A stretch of DNA of 64,000 nucleotides, taken from NCBI GenBank assembly GCA_963667435.1, contig OY763414.1, positions 2,604,001-2,668,000 on the forward strand. Reading direction: 5' to 3'. Below the pieces are notes generated by a model. That model was given only the letters and a program-made list of their open reading frames with translations, was not told the origin of the DNA and did no database searches. Position numbers and translations under genes: made by a program. The stretch comes from Marispirochaeta sp963667435 (GTDB taxonomy: Bacteria > Spirochaetota > Spirochaetia > JC444 > Marispirochaetaceae). Below, piece by piece: positions 17,105 to 25,112 of the stretch. The number at the start of each line of letters is the position of its first letter. The stretch's first letter is position 1.

Positions 17105-17656
17105 TCAGCCGAGAAAGACCTGACCGGAGTTGTCTATGGCCAGAATAGTTTTACATTCAGAACAGCGGAAGCGGCCGGATTTTGTTGCTTTCAGTCGTTT
17201 GCTGCAGATAGGACACTGAAAAATTTTCGGGAAAACTTCAGCTGCACCGGTTTTTCCGTCGGATCCGAAGAATTCAACTGCTTCGGTAAGGTTGTCTTTA
17301 ATATTAAAGAACTGGGAAAACCCGAGAAGTTGAAAAACCTCGTATACCTTGGGCTGTATTTCAAGAAGCACGAGATCACCGCCCCGGGGGCGCACTGCCT
17401 TAAGAAAAGCGGTAAAAGATCCAATTCCTGTACTGGAGACGTAGTTGAGACCACCACAGTTAAAAATCAACTTGGTATATCCGCTTTCAACAGCTCTGGT
17501 TACCCGTTTCTGGAAAAAGTTTGAGTTATAGGTATCGATATATCCGGTAAGGTAAAGAACCAGACATCCTTCTACTGTATCAACCTTCTGAAGCCGGATC
17601 TTGAGGCTGTCATCCTTTTCGTCGTCAAATCCTGCAACTATATCGTTATTGCTCAT
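17105..17656 (-). CDS. STAS-domain anti-sigma antagonist-like protein with C-terminal zinc ribbon
   Basis: 183 aa. Residues 18-130 are a STAS domain (VLYLTGYIDTYNS, LIFNCGGLNYVSSTGIGSF). Ser75 aligns with the phosphorylated Ser of SpoIIAA/RsbV, and the preceding Asp of those proteins is Ser74. Residues about 148-168 hold a zinc ribbon, C-P-I-C then C-S-E-C. STAS proteins of this type act in partner switching with anti-sigma kinases; no kinase or PP2C phosphatase gene is visible here. The ribbon suggests binding to another protein or nucleic acid. GAAGAGG precedes the start. pspA follows on the same strand. Confidence 0.85.
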   Translation of the reverse strand: MSNNDIVAGFDDEKDDSLKIRLQKVDTVEGCLVLYLTGYIDTYNSNFFQKRVTRAVESGYTKLIFNCGGLNYVSSTGIGSFTAFLKAVRPRGGDLVLLEIQPKVYEVFQLLGFSQFFNIKDNLTEAVEFFGSDGKTGAAEVFPKIFQCPICSKRLKATKSGRFRCSECKTILAIDNSGQVFLG

Positions 17657-17721
17657 GTGTCCTCTTCACAGTCAGAAATGAGTTACCGCTATCTTATCCC
17701 CTAATAGTATAGGGGTCTCCA

Positions 17722-17766
17722 ATCTTTGTCAAATTATTATCACATAATCAGGATAATAACAAAGAT
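17722..17766. promoter_or_regulatory. Nested dyad between divergent genes
   Basis: ATCTTTGT (17722-17729) and ACAAAGAT (17759-17766) enclose TTATTATC (17734-17741) and GATAATAA (17752-17759). All lie between the divergent STAS gene and the secreted-protein gene. A smaller hairpin, CCCCTA/TAGGGG (17698-17715), stands beside it toward the STAS gene. Likely a regulatory site; binder unknown. Confidence 0.45.
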
Positions 17767-17836
17767 AGAAGTAAAGTTTCGGTTCTTTCTTCTCCTCCTA
17801 TCATCGGCGCGGCTATGTATACACTTAACTACTTAC

Positions 17837-17865
17837 TTGACCGTAAATAAGAGAGTGCGTAAGAT
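17837..17865 (+). promoter_or_regulatory. Sigma-70 promoter for the secreted-protein gene
   Basis: TTGACC (17837-17842), 17-bp spacer, TAAGAT (17860-17865). The start point near 17872 leaves a short leader with the AAGGGGG ribosome site. Confidence 0.7.
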
Positions 17866-17888
17866 TAAACAGCAAGGGGGATTAAAGT

Positions 17889-18365
17889 ATGAAACGCGGT
17901 ATCGCTCTGGTGGTTATGACCCTGATTCTTGGTGTTAACGCTGCCGCCCAGGATTCGTATGAAGAGTTGAAAAATATTCTCAATCTGAATGCAACCCTTA
18001 AAACATCCAATACAGATACAGCATTGCTTGATTCCCTGATCGAAAACCATTCTCTGGTTCTTTTCTCCGGTACCGTTGCATCAAGAACAGTTATCAATGG
18101 TGAAGAGGCTGATTTTCTGGGTGAACTTGAGCTTATCGACGGCGAATGGCAGGGAACAGACGCTGTTACTATGTTTAAAAGCATTCTCCTTCTTGAAGGG
18201 CCGGACTATTTTCACGCTATCCCTCAGCGGCGGTCCCGGAGGACGGATCCCCGGGAAATAAGCACCAACACCCGATTTATGGTAATCGGTGAAGCGGTGG
18301 ATAAACGGGAGACTTCCGAAGGGGTTTTTCCGGTTATCAAAGTCCGATTTCTCCGGGAGCTTTAA
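17889..18365 (+). CDS. Small secreted protein, unknown function
   Basis: 158 aa with a signal peptide (MKRGIALVVMTLILGVNAAAQ) and a predicted mature periplasmic domain of mixed helix and strand. No family recognised. Residues 55-100 (LVLFSGTVASRTVINGEEADFLGELELIDGEWQGTD in overview) suggest a small beta-rich fold. AAGGGGG precedes the start. The gene is alone, between its promoter and the convergent regulator gene. Confidence 0.7.
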   Translation: MKRGIALVVMTLILGVNAAAQDSYEELKNILNLNATLKTSNTDTALLDSLIENHSLVLFSGTVASRTVINGEEADFLGELELIDGEWQGTDAVTMFKSILLLEGPDYFHAIPQRRSRRTDPREISTNTRFMVIGEAVDKRETSEGVFPVIKVRFLREL

Positions 18366-18388
18366 GCACCGGCATATTCTGAAATAGC

Positions 18389-19477
18389 CTAAAACACCAA
18401 ATCCTCACAGGTTATGCTTTCGTCTTCGGCGTGGAGTGCTGCTCTGGTAAGTACTGCGGACAGTTCCCGTATATTGCCCTGCCAGCGATGGTCCATGAGG
18501 AGATCCATAGCCCGGGGGTCGATATTTATCTCTTTTTCACTGAGAAAGAACTTCACCAGCAGGGGAATATCGCTTTTCCGCTTTCGCAGAGGCGGAACTG
18601 TCACTGGAAGAATATTCAGCCGGTAATAGAGATCTTCCCGGAATGTGCCGGATTCCACCATCTCTTCAAGGCGCCTGTTTGTGGCGGCAATAAAGCGGGT
18701 ATCTGCGTGAATGGGTTCTCCGGAGCTTCCCAGGGGATAAAACATCCTGTCCTCCAGTACCTTCAACAGCTTTACCTGGCTCTCCAGGGGCAGTTCACCA
18801 ATTTCATCAAGGAAGAATGTGCCGCCGTCACTCTGTTCTATTGCTCCCTTGCGGTTTACGGCTCCGGTATACGAACCTGCGCGGGTTCCGAATAACTCGG
18901 ATTCTATGAGCATGTGAGGGAACGTACCGCAGTTTCTTGGAATAAACTTTTCTTCTCTGCGAGGAGAGAGGCGGTGAATAATTTTAGCCACCAACCCTTT
19001 ACCGGTGCCGCTCTCACCGGTTATGAGCACAGGATGTTCTTCCGGTGCATACTTCAGAATTTTTCTGCGGAGCTCCAGCATAAGGGGATGCCGGCCTATG
19101 AGGGGAGAGAGTTCGGGGTGTTCACTTTCAACAGGCACGGACTGGTTAAAGCTGAAGATTCTGCTGAGCAGCTTTTCCAGCTCTCCGGGACATACCGGCT
19201 TTTTCAGCCAGTCATATGCACCATGGCGCAGGGCATCAGCAATTTCCCGGACTTTCTCCGGCGGGGCCAGAGCCAGAACCGGCCTGGAACGGCTGCGCCG
19301 TCTGAGCATCCGAAGAATGTTTTTCCAGTTAGTGTGTTCAATGTCAACAATTGAAAGATTGCAGCTATGGGAATAATCATCTTCTGCAGAACGGAAAAGA
19401 GTGCTGAATCGGGGTAGACATGCTTCCAGCAGATCACAGTGGCCATGGTCTGTACTATATATAATTACTTTTAACAT
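18389..19477 (-). CDS. Sigma-54 activator (AAA+) with receiver-like domain and no DNA-binding domain
   Basis: 362 aa. The N-terminal receiver-like domain (1-115) has Asp45 in IVDIEHTN, and GAYDWLKKP near residue 90. It is followed by a sigma-54-interaction AAA+ domain: Walker A GESGTGKG, Walker B GGTFFLDEIGEL, arginine-finger region FREDLYYRLN. The sigma-54-contacting GAFTGA loop reads GSYTGA. The protein ends ...SITCEDLVF right after the AAA+ domain, where a Fis-type helix-turn-helix is normally found. Similar truncated activators (Helicobacter FlgR, Chlamydia CtcC) act from solution. No sensor kinase is adjacent. Confidence 0.9.
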   Translation of the reverse strand: MLKVIIYSTDHGHCDLLEACLPRFSTLFRSAEDDYSHSCNLSIVDIEHTNWKNILRMLRRRSRSRPVLALAPPEKVREIADALRHGAYDWLKKPVCPGELEKLLSRIFSFNQSVPVESEHPELSPLIGRHPLMLELRRKILKYAPEEHPVLITGESGTGKGLVAKIIHRLSPRREEKFIPRNCGTFPHMLIESELFGTRAGSYTGAVNRKGAIEQSDGGTFFLDEIGELPLESQVKLLKVLEDRMFYPLGSSGEPIHADTRFIAATNRRLEEMVESGTFREDLYYRLNILPVTVPPLRKRKSDIPLLVKFFLSEKEINIDPRAMDLLMDHRWQGNIRELSAVLTRAALHAEDESITCEDLVF

Positions 19478-19495
19478 AACTTTTTAATTATCTAC

Positions 19496-19524
19496 ATAGT
19501 ACAATGGGCCTCTCTCTTTGGCAA
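19496..19524 (-). promoter_or_regulatory. Sigma-70 promoter for the sigma-54 activator
   Basis: On the minus strand TTGCCA (19524-19519), 17-bp spacer, TACTAT (19501-19496), ending 19 bp before the start codon. Confidence 0.7.
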
Positions 19525-19543
19525 GGAAAAAATTTTACCGGCA

Positions 19544-19572
19544 TTGACATATAACCCCCGGGCACGGAGAAT
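19544..19572 (+). promoter_or_regulatory. Sigma-70 promoter for fxsA
   Basis: TTGACA (19544-19549), 17-bp spacer, GAGAAT (19567-19572). The start point would fall near 19579, only a few bases before the ATG at 19583. Confidence 0.55.
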
Positions 19573-19582
19573 ACTGTTTACT

Positions 19583-20026
19583 ATGATTCAGGAACGCCCC
19601 CTTCTTCCACTGTTTGATTATGGTTTTCTTAAAAGATTCTTTCTGCTCGTACTTTTTGCAGGCCTGCTTTTTATTGCTGAGATTGTAGTATTTGCCTGGT
19701 CGTTCAAGAATTTCTCTTTTGAAAGGGTGCTTGCTCTTACAGCGGCTACCGGATTCCTGGGATTTTTCTGGGTTGCTGCTGGTGTTAAGCGGCTCTTGAA
19801 AAAAATTCTTATTCAGATCCAGGAAGGTCACTTTCCTGAGCAGCTTATTGTCCGCCTTCTGGGTATTCTTTTTGGGGGCCTTATGGTGATGCTGCCTGGA
19901 TTTTTAACCGATGCCCTCGGCTTGCTGATCCTGCTTACCTTCTTCAAACGTCTTGCAGGTAGAATCTTGCTTGGGATTTACAGCCACCGCATAAAAGGTG
20001 CCTACGAGTACCTCAAGCTTTCCTGA
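19583..20026 (+). CDS. fxsA: FxsA-family membrane protein
   Basis: 147-aa inner-membrane protein of the FxsA family; in E. coli, overproduced FxsA relieves exclusion of phage T7 by the F plasmid, and its normal role is unknown. The family signature E-x-...-LPGFLTDALGLLLLL is present (GLMVMLPGFLTDALGLLILL), with helices at about residues 15-35, 48-65 and 92-120. An in-frame TTG at 19544 would lengthen it, but that codon is the likely -35 box, so the ATG at 19583 is preferred. This implies an almost leaderless mRNA. Confidence 0.82.
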   Translation: MIQERPLLPLFDYGFLKRFFLLVLFAGLLFIAEIVVFAWSFKNFSFERVLALTAATGFLGFFWVAAGVKRLLKKILIQIQEGHFPEQLIVRLLGILFGGLMVMLPGFLTDALGLLILLTFFKRLAGRILLGIYSHRIKGAYEYLKLS

Positions 20027-20765
20027 TACGGGCGATTAACAGTCTCAATCCGAAAAAGAAATAGACAATACCTCTCAAAATACGCCAGGGCTTCTTAAGT
20101 AGACCAGGAAGAATATAGCTTCCCCTCTCCCAGGACTTTCGCGTCGGTTTGCGGCGTTTTCCGGCAAAAACTTCAAAACAGTCACCGCCGTAAAGGCTTA
20201 TTCCACTGGTGAGGCTTTTCTGTTTTTCCAGAAGCCACCGGTCACCGCCTTTTACGCCTTTTCCGGTTAACAGCAGCGAAGGGGATGCTTTACGTATAGC
20301 CAGCATTATGTTCTCTTCCGCAGGGCGTTTATAGTACCCTGCACATCGGCCTACAATATTCAGGCCGGGGAATGAGGTGCGCAGATTTGATGTTGAGGTC
20401 TGAATAACCTGATGAGATCCTCCCAGGATATAGACCGATTTGCGGTAGTGCTCAAGCCAGCCGAGGAGCTTGATGATAAACTCATAGGGCATATAGGTTG
20501 CAGGCATTGGTCTGCGGAGAAAACGGCAGACTTTAGCAACTCCGGGAGTTACAGGAATCACCAGACTGGCATTCATCAGTACCCGGCGATATTCCTGATT
20601 GCGCATGCCCCTCATAAGATCCCAGGTGGATACCAGCACTATCTGATGTTTTTCTCCGTCTTCCAGCATTCCCCGGACAGCTTCATCCAGTCCATCTTCC
20701 GGCATGTGGTGCACTGGTACCGAAAGAAAGTCTATATGTTTTGCCCCGGCTACTTTAGTTTCCAT
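20013..20765 (-). CDS. WecG/TagA/CpsF-family protein, likely lacking the catalytic Asp
   Basis: 250 aa, of the family that transfers N-acetylmannosamine(uronate) to lipid-linked GlcNAc in wall or antigen polymer synthesis. Recognisable parts are IVLVSTWDLMRGM near residue 42, SVYILGGS near 130, FPGLNIVGRCAGYY near 152, PSLLLTGKG and the basic C-terminal tail that holds TagA to the membrane. Where the family has LPDG-GVV with a catalytic Asp, this sequence reads IPVTPGVAK, so the acid is absent. It may have changed function. It overlaps the rsmE end by 16 bp and is last in the ctp operon. Confidence 0.75.
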   Translation of the reverse strand: METKVAGAKHIDFLSVPVHHMPEDGLDEAVRGMLEDGEKHQIVLVSTWDLMRGMRNQEYRRVLMNASLVIPVTPGVAKVCRFLRRPMPATYMPYEFIIKLLGWLEHYRKSVYILGGSHQVIQTSTSNLRTSFPGLNIVGRCAGYYKRPAEENIMLAIRKASPSLLLTGKGVKGGDRWLLEKQKSLTSGISLYGGDCFEVFAGKRRKPTRKSWERGSYILPGLLKKPWRILRGIVYFFFGLRLLIARIRKA

Positions 20766-21505
20766 GCTGCAGACTCCCGCACAATGGTTTGGACCGCTGC
20801 AACAGCGTAGAGTGCCGCGGTCTCCGCCCGGAGAACACTCTCTCCGAGGTACAGCGAATCATAATAGAAGGAATCGAAAAGTTCCAGCTCTTCCGGCGAA
20901 AACCCGCCTTCCGGGCCGATTAGTACGGCTATGCCGCCTGTTGCCCCCTCCAGCAGCTGGTGCAGGCTGGTTTCAGAACGCTTTGATTCATGGCAGACCA
21001 GGACATGCGAATACTTTTTAAGGGCTTCCTTCAGTTGAGGAACTTTCAGGGGACGGCTGATTTCCGGAGCTGTTGGGGTTCCGCTCTGCTGTTGAGCTTC
21101 CCGGGCAACACGTGCCCATCGCTCCAATTTACGGGTAACATCTTTTTCATCCAGGCGTATGTCGGTATTTCGGCTCAGCAGGGGAATTATCTCTTTAACA
21201 CCGCATTCAGTGCACTGCCGGATAACCTGATCGAGCTTCCTCCCCTTCGGGATTCCCATAATCACGCTGACCTCTTCTGATCTTTCCCGGGGCTCACCGG
21301 TGGAATCCGGATAGACCGTAAGTATAGTTGTATCTTCACTTATGGAATCCACCCGGCAGCGATACCGGCTACCTTCCGGGTCAACTGCAGGAAACTCGTC
21401 ACCTGTTGACAAACGCAGTACCCGGCTGAGGTAACGATGGTTTTTTCCCTGCAGTTCCAGGAGTTCTTCGCCGGATGTCCTGCTGGGAAGGACAAACTGG
21501 CGCAT
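20750..21505 (-). CDS. rsmE: 16S rRNA m3U1498 methyltransferase
   Basis: 251-aa SPOUT methyltransferase that modifies U1498 in 16S rRNA. An N-terminal PUA-like domain (LQGKNHRYLSRVLRLSTGD) is followed by the knotted domain with KGRKLDQVIRQCTECGV, RWARVAREAQQQSG, IGPEGGFSPEE and LGESVLRAETAAL, all family hallmarks. The start ATG overlaps the yjbQ stop by one base (TGATG), so translation is coupled. Confidence 0.95.
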   Translation of the reverse strand: MRQFVLPSRTSGEELLELQGKNHRYLSRVLRLSTGDEFPAVDPEGSRYRCRVDSISEDTTILTVYPDSTGEPRERSEEVSVIMGIPKGRKLDQVIRQCTECGVKEIIPLLSRNTDIRLDEKDVTRKLERWARVAREAQQQSGTPTAPEISRPLKVPQLKEALKKYSHVLVCHESKRSETSLHQLLEGATGGIAVLIGPEGGFSPEELELFDSFYYDSLYLGESVLRAETAALYAVAAVQTIVRESAAWKLK

Positions 21506-21912
21506 CAGGAGGGTTGACTGATCAGCTGAACATGCACGGAACGCTGTCGCGGACCGTCAAATTCGGTGAGATATATTCCCTGCCAGGTTCCCAGAGTTAG
21601 TCTGCCCTCATGGACAGGAATTGTCACACCGGGACCCATAAGACTGGTTTTTATATGAGCTGCTGAATTACCTTCACCGTGGGCATATCCGTCATTGAAG
21701 GGGACAATTTTATTCAGCTCCATAAGCATATCCCGTTCCACATCCGGATCTGCTGCTTCATTTATGGTTATTCCACAGGTTGTGTGGGGAATATAGACCG
21801 TACATATTCCCTCTTGAACCCCGGTTTCTGTCAGTACCCGCTTTATCCTGCTGGTGATATTCATAAAACAGGTTCTGCTGTCTGTAGCGATTTTAAAACT
21901 TCTGAAGGGCAT
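21505..21912 (-). CDS. yjbQ: YjbQ-family (UPF0047) protein
   Basis: 135 aa with the full UPF0047 signature: TVYIPHTTCGITINE-AD-DV, HGEGNSAAHIKTSLMG and TLGTWQGIYLTEFDGPR. The family includes E. coli YjbQ, which has a weak thiamine-phosphate synthase activity; the native role is unsettled. Its start overlaps the ctp stop by one base and its stop overlaps the rsmE start by one base. Confidence 0.92.
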   Translation of the reverse strand: MPFRSFKIATDSRTCFMNITSRIKRVLTETGVQEGICTVYIPHTTCGITINEAADPDVERDMLMELNKIVPFNDGYAHGEGNSAAHIKTSLMGPGVTIPVHEGRLTLGTWQGIYLTEFDGPRQRSVHVQLISQPS

Positions 21913-23321
21913 CAGTTGATCTCCCCGGTTTTGAGCATATCCACAGCTTTGTTCAGTACCTTGTCAAATTCCAGATCGTAGACAGGGGGAAAGTCCATGC
22001 GGCGGTTGTACTCGCTGCGGATAAGAAAGCGGATATCCCTGTCCTTGAGGTTTATTCCACGGGCATTCAGATCGGCAATAAAACCGCTTACCTTTTCCGG
22101 TGTCTCTGTGGGGTTTTCATTCACGAAGTTTACGATAAGGTTCTCTTCGAAGATTTTCTGCAGTGATTCCTGCTCAGCTTCGCTCAGTTCATCAGGTTTA
22201 ATTATCAGATCCGGCTCTACACCTACCTGATCCACGCTGACGCCGGACGGGGTGTAATACCGGGCAATGGTAAGTTTAAACCCGGTTTCACCGAATTCCC
22301 TCACCCACTGAACCGAACCTTTGCCGTAGGTTGTTTCTCCAATGAGGTATCCCCGGCCGGTATCTTTCATTGCTCCGGAAAAGATCTCCGATGCGGAGGC
22401 TGATCCTTTATCCACCAGAACAACGACAGGCATGGCCGCCGGCAGTTCTACCGACGGATTCGCGGTAAAAACCTTGTTTTCGTTGGGAATGCGTGATCGG
22501 GTACTGACTATGGTACCGGAAGAAAGAAACTGGTCTGCCACTGAGACTACGGAATCCAGAAGTCCTCCGGGATTTCCTCGTACATCAACAATAAGAGCGG
22601 TGAAGTTGTTCTCCCGGAAATACTGGAAGGCTTCTCTAACCCGGTCATCGGTGTAGGGGGTCCAGTCTATGATACGGAGGTAGCCAACGGTACCGATCAT
22701 ACCTTTCTTCATTGTGGGGACTTCAATTACCGCCCGGGTAATGGTCACGTTGAAATTGATGGTGCCTCCCCGGCGGATGGAAACCTTTACCTGGGTTCCG
22801 GGGGTTCCCTTCAGGCTGTCCACAACCTCGTCCAGAGTAAGGTCTTCGGTGGACTCGCCCTCAATGGCGGTAATATAGTCTCCGGCATGAATTCCGGCCT
22901 TGTAGGCAGGTGCGCCTTCAATTGGGGAGACAACTTCCACAAACTGGGGGAAAGGCCGTCTCAGGGTAGGCTCCAGCTCCAGGGCAGGATCCGGTTTTGA
23001 TATTATAAGACCCACACCTCCGAAACGGCCGGTGGTGGTATTCTTCAGCAGAGTCATGTCGTTTTTGTTCAGATACACTGAATAGGGATCGCCGAGGCTT
23101 TCAAACAGGCCTTTTACTGCTCCCATATAGAGTTCTTCAGCGTTCTTTTCATCTACATAGTTTTCCTGAACATATCTGAACAGGAAATTAAACATATTCA
23201 GATATTCCTGCGTCTCTGCGGTATCAACTTCCGCGCTGAGAATGGGGTTCCCAAGGGCAACCATGGCTATTACCGCAATAAGAACGGTGGTTAGTATAAG
23301 GGGCAGCGGTCTGGACTTCAT
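21912..23321 (-). CDS. ctpA: S41-family C-terminal processing peptidase
   Basis: 469-aa periplasmic tail-specific protease. A signal-anchor at residues 5-25 is followed by a helical segment, a PDZ domain (about 90-195, VEVVSPIEGAPAYKAGIHAGDYI) and the peptidase core with DVRGNPGG, the catalytic Ser near 311 in GSASASEIF and Lys near 334 in TYGKGSVQ. The open frame begins at a TTG at 23342, but AAAGGAG lies inside that extension 7 nt before the ATG at 23321, so the ATG is used. First gene of the ctpA-yjbQ-rsmE-tagA-like operon. Confidence 0.93.
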   Translation of the reverse strand: MKSRPLPLILTTVLIAVIAMVALGNPILSAEVDTAETQEYLNMFNFLFRYVQENYVDEKNAEELYMGAVKGLFESLGDPYSVYLNKNDMTLLKNTTTGRFGGVGLIISKPDPALELEPTLRRPFPQFVEVVSPIEGAPAYKAGIHAGDYITAIEGESTEDLTLDEVVDSLKGTPGTQVKVSIRRGGTINFNVTITRAVIEVPTMKKGMIGTVGYLRIIDWTPYTDDRVREAFQYFRENNFTALIVDVRGNPGGLLDSVVSVADQFLSSGTIVSTRSRIPNENKVFTANPSVELPAAMPVVVLVDKGSASASEIFSGAMKDTGRGYLIGETTYGKGSVQWVREFGETGFKLTIARYYTPSGVSVDQVGVEPDLIIKPDELSEAEQESLQKIFEENLIVNFVNENPTETPEKVSGFIADLNARGINLKDRDIRFLIRSEYNRRMDFPPVYDLEFDKVLNKAVDMLKTGEIN

Positions 23322-23433
23322 GAAAAGACTCCTTTCGGGCAAAACCTGTTACGGAAAACCTGCTTCCGATGATATTTCTGTTTATTTTTAAATGTAACGT
23401 TATTTGCCAATAAAATCATCTAGCTTATCTAAC

Positions 23434-23462
23434 TTGACTGCACCCTGAGCAGTTCGTACAAT
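23434..23462 (+). promoter_or_regulatory. Sigma-70 promoter for the membrane protein-ATPase-fapA-lgt operon
   Basis: TTGACT (23434-23439), 17-bp spacer, TACAAT (23457-23462). The predicted start point at about 23469-23470 coincides with the second ATG of the first gene, implying a leaderless transcript. Confidence 0.7.
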
Positions 23463-23469
23463 CATGGTC

Positions 23470-23943
23470 ATGATAAGAAACGCCCGGTGGATTCTGATAC
23501 TGTTCCTGTATGAAATTGTACGGCTTTTTCTGGTTTTTAACATCGCATCCGTCGTATTTAATGGAGAAGGCTATCTGGATACGGGAATTATGATATTTTT
23601 CACCGGTATTCCGTCTCTGCTTTTTCCTGTAATGGTTCTGGCTTTTTATCAGAATCCGGAGAACGAAGCCCTGAAAACCCTGCTTCTTCTTGGAAAGGGG
23701 CTGATGTTTCTCTCGGGTTTGCCGGTTCTTCTGCTTGTCTCCTCTTTCGGCCTCATGGTAGCCCAGGTTTCTCCCGGGATTGTTTCATTCCGGGTTCCTC
23801 CGGCGATTATCTCCTTTCAGGTTGTGATTTGTCTGGCTGATTTGATTTTCCTGGTAGTTCTATTATTATTTAAACCGGCCCGGAACAAGGTTGAGACCCC
23901 CGGCATTCCGGCGCCTCCGGTTATCCGGATAGAGGAGGAGTAG
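23470..23943 (+). CDS. Four-helix membrane protein, unknown
   Basis: 157 aa with four hydrophobic segments (about residues 5-25, 35-60, 75-100 and 115-140) and a short C-terminal tail rich in Pro and Glu. No family recognised. An ATG at 23464 is also in frame, but the -10 box ends at 23462, so transcription should start at or near 23470 and only the second ATG can be used. The stop is immediately followed by the ATPase start codon. Confidence 0.68.
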   Translation: MIRNARWILILFLYEIVRLFLVFNIASVVFNGEGYLDTGIMIFFTGIPSLLFPVMVLAFYQNPENEALKTLLLLGKGLMFLSGLPVLLLVSSFGLMVAQVSPGIVSFRVPPAIISFQVVICLADLIFLVVLLLFKPARNKVETPGIPAPPVIRIEEE

Positions 23944-25083
23944 ATGCAGGTTTTACCTATTGCCAGTGGAAAGGGTGGAGTAGGAAAGACCCTGGTGGCT
24001 ACCAATCTCTCTATTGCCTTGGCCCAGGCGGGTAAAAAAGTCATCCTGGCCGATCTTGATCTTGGAGCATCGAATATCCACCTTGTGCTTGGTATGGGAT
24101 CGGTCCAGAAGGGTATCGGGACATTTCTGGAGAACAGCAAGCAGAAAATAGAAGATATAATCTGCGATTCGGGGTACAAAAATCTCAGATTTATCCCGGG
24201 AGATGCGGAAATTCCGGGGATGGCCAATCTCAAGGCAAGCCAGAAGCGCAAACTTTTTAACAACCTTACTTCTCTGGATGCGGATTATCTGGTAATGGAT
24301 CTGGGGGCAGGTACCAATAACAATATTCTTGATTTCTTTCTCTATTCCGGCAGGGGCATTATTGTTACAGCACCTACTCTTACGGCGACACTCAACGCCT
24401 ATCTCTTTCTGAAAAACGCGATTTTCCGGATTATGAGCGACTCCTTTAAACGCACCTCTGAGGCATGGAAATATCTGGAACGGCTGCGTCGGGATGGCCA
24501 GTCCCTGCAGAAGGTGTATGTGCCCAAGCTCTTAGAGCGCATGAGTGATGAAGATCCGGAAGGGTTTGACGTTTTTATACGGAAGATGAGCCACTTTCAT
24601 CCTGGGATGGTTATGAACCTGCTGGATGATCCCAAGGAGGGCTTAAGGGCCCAGAAAATACGCCGTTCAAGCAAGGAGTACCTGGGGATTGATCTGGACC
24701 ATCTGGGAGTAATCTATCGGGATCATCTTCAGGATGTTGCACTGAACTCCAGATTGCCTATTGTTATCTATAAGCCGCAGTCAATTTTATCCCAGGCTAT
24801 TTACCGGATTGCAGATAAGATTATTCAGGCAGATGAAGACAGTGAAGGTCCTCTGGATCTTCAGAATATAGACGATTCCTATCTGACTGCAGAGATGGAA
24901 GCGGAAATCGATTTTGATGCCAGGGTTTTTGAGATGGAGGGAATGCTCAATTCGGGAGCGCTTTCCTACGGAGATCTGGTGGATACAATAAAGACCCAAC
25001 AGTATGAAATTTCCAGAATGCGCAAGGAAAACAACCTGCTGAAACAGAAACTGGTCAAATACATGCAGGACGCAGCAAAATAA
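23944..25083 (+). CDS. MinD/ParA-family ATPase
   Basis: 379 aa with the deviant Walker A KGGVGKT (Lys10, Lys15), the switch ADLDLGASNIHL, and Walker B-like VMDLGAG. This is the SIMIBI MinD/FlhG/Mrp-type fold, which dimerises on ATP. The family core ends near residue 300. The C-terminal 80 residues are acidic then coiled coil (YEISRMRKENNLLKQKLVKYM), an unusual extension. There is no MinD-type membrane-targeting helix. Coupled to the upstream membrane protein, and followed by fapA after 29 bp; in other bacteria FapA is linked to polar or flagellar functions, so this ATPase may position or regulate that system. Confidence 0.88.
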   Translation: MQVLPIASGKGGVGKTLVATNLSIALAQAGKKVILADLDLGASNIHLVLGMGSVQKGIGTFLENSKQKIEDIICDSGYKNLRFIPGDAEIPGMANLKASQKRKLFNNLTSLDADYLVMDLGAGTNNNILDFFLYSGRGIIVTAPTLTATLNAYLFLKNAIFRIMSDSFKRTSEAWKYLERLRRDGQSLQKVYVPKLLERMSDEDPEGFDVFIRKMSHFHPGMVMNLLDDPKEGLRAQKIRRSSKEYLGIDLDHLGVIYRDHLQDVALNSRLPIVIYKPQSILSQAIYRIADKIIQADEDSEGPLDLQNIDDSYLTAEMEAEIDFDARVFEMEGMLNSGALSYGDLVDTIKTQQYEISRMRKENNLLKQKLVKYMQDAAK

Positions 25084-25112
25084 CAGTTCCCCTCTGGGAG
25101 CATTAGGTACTT

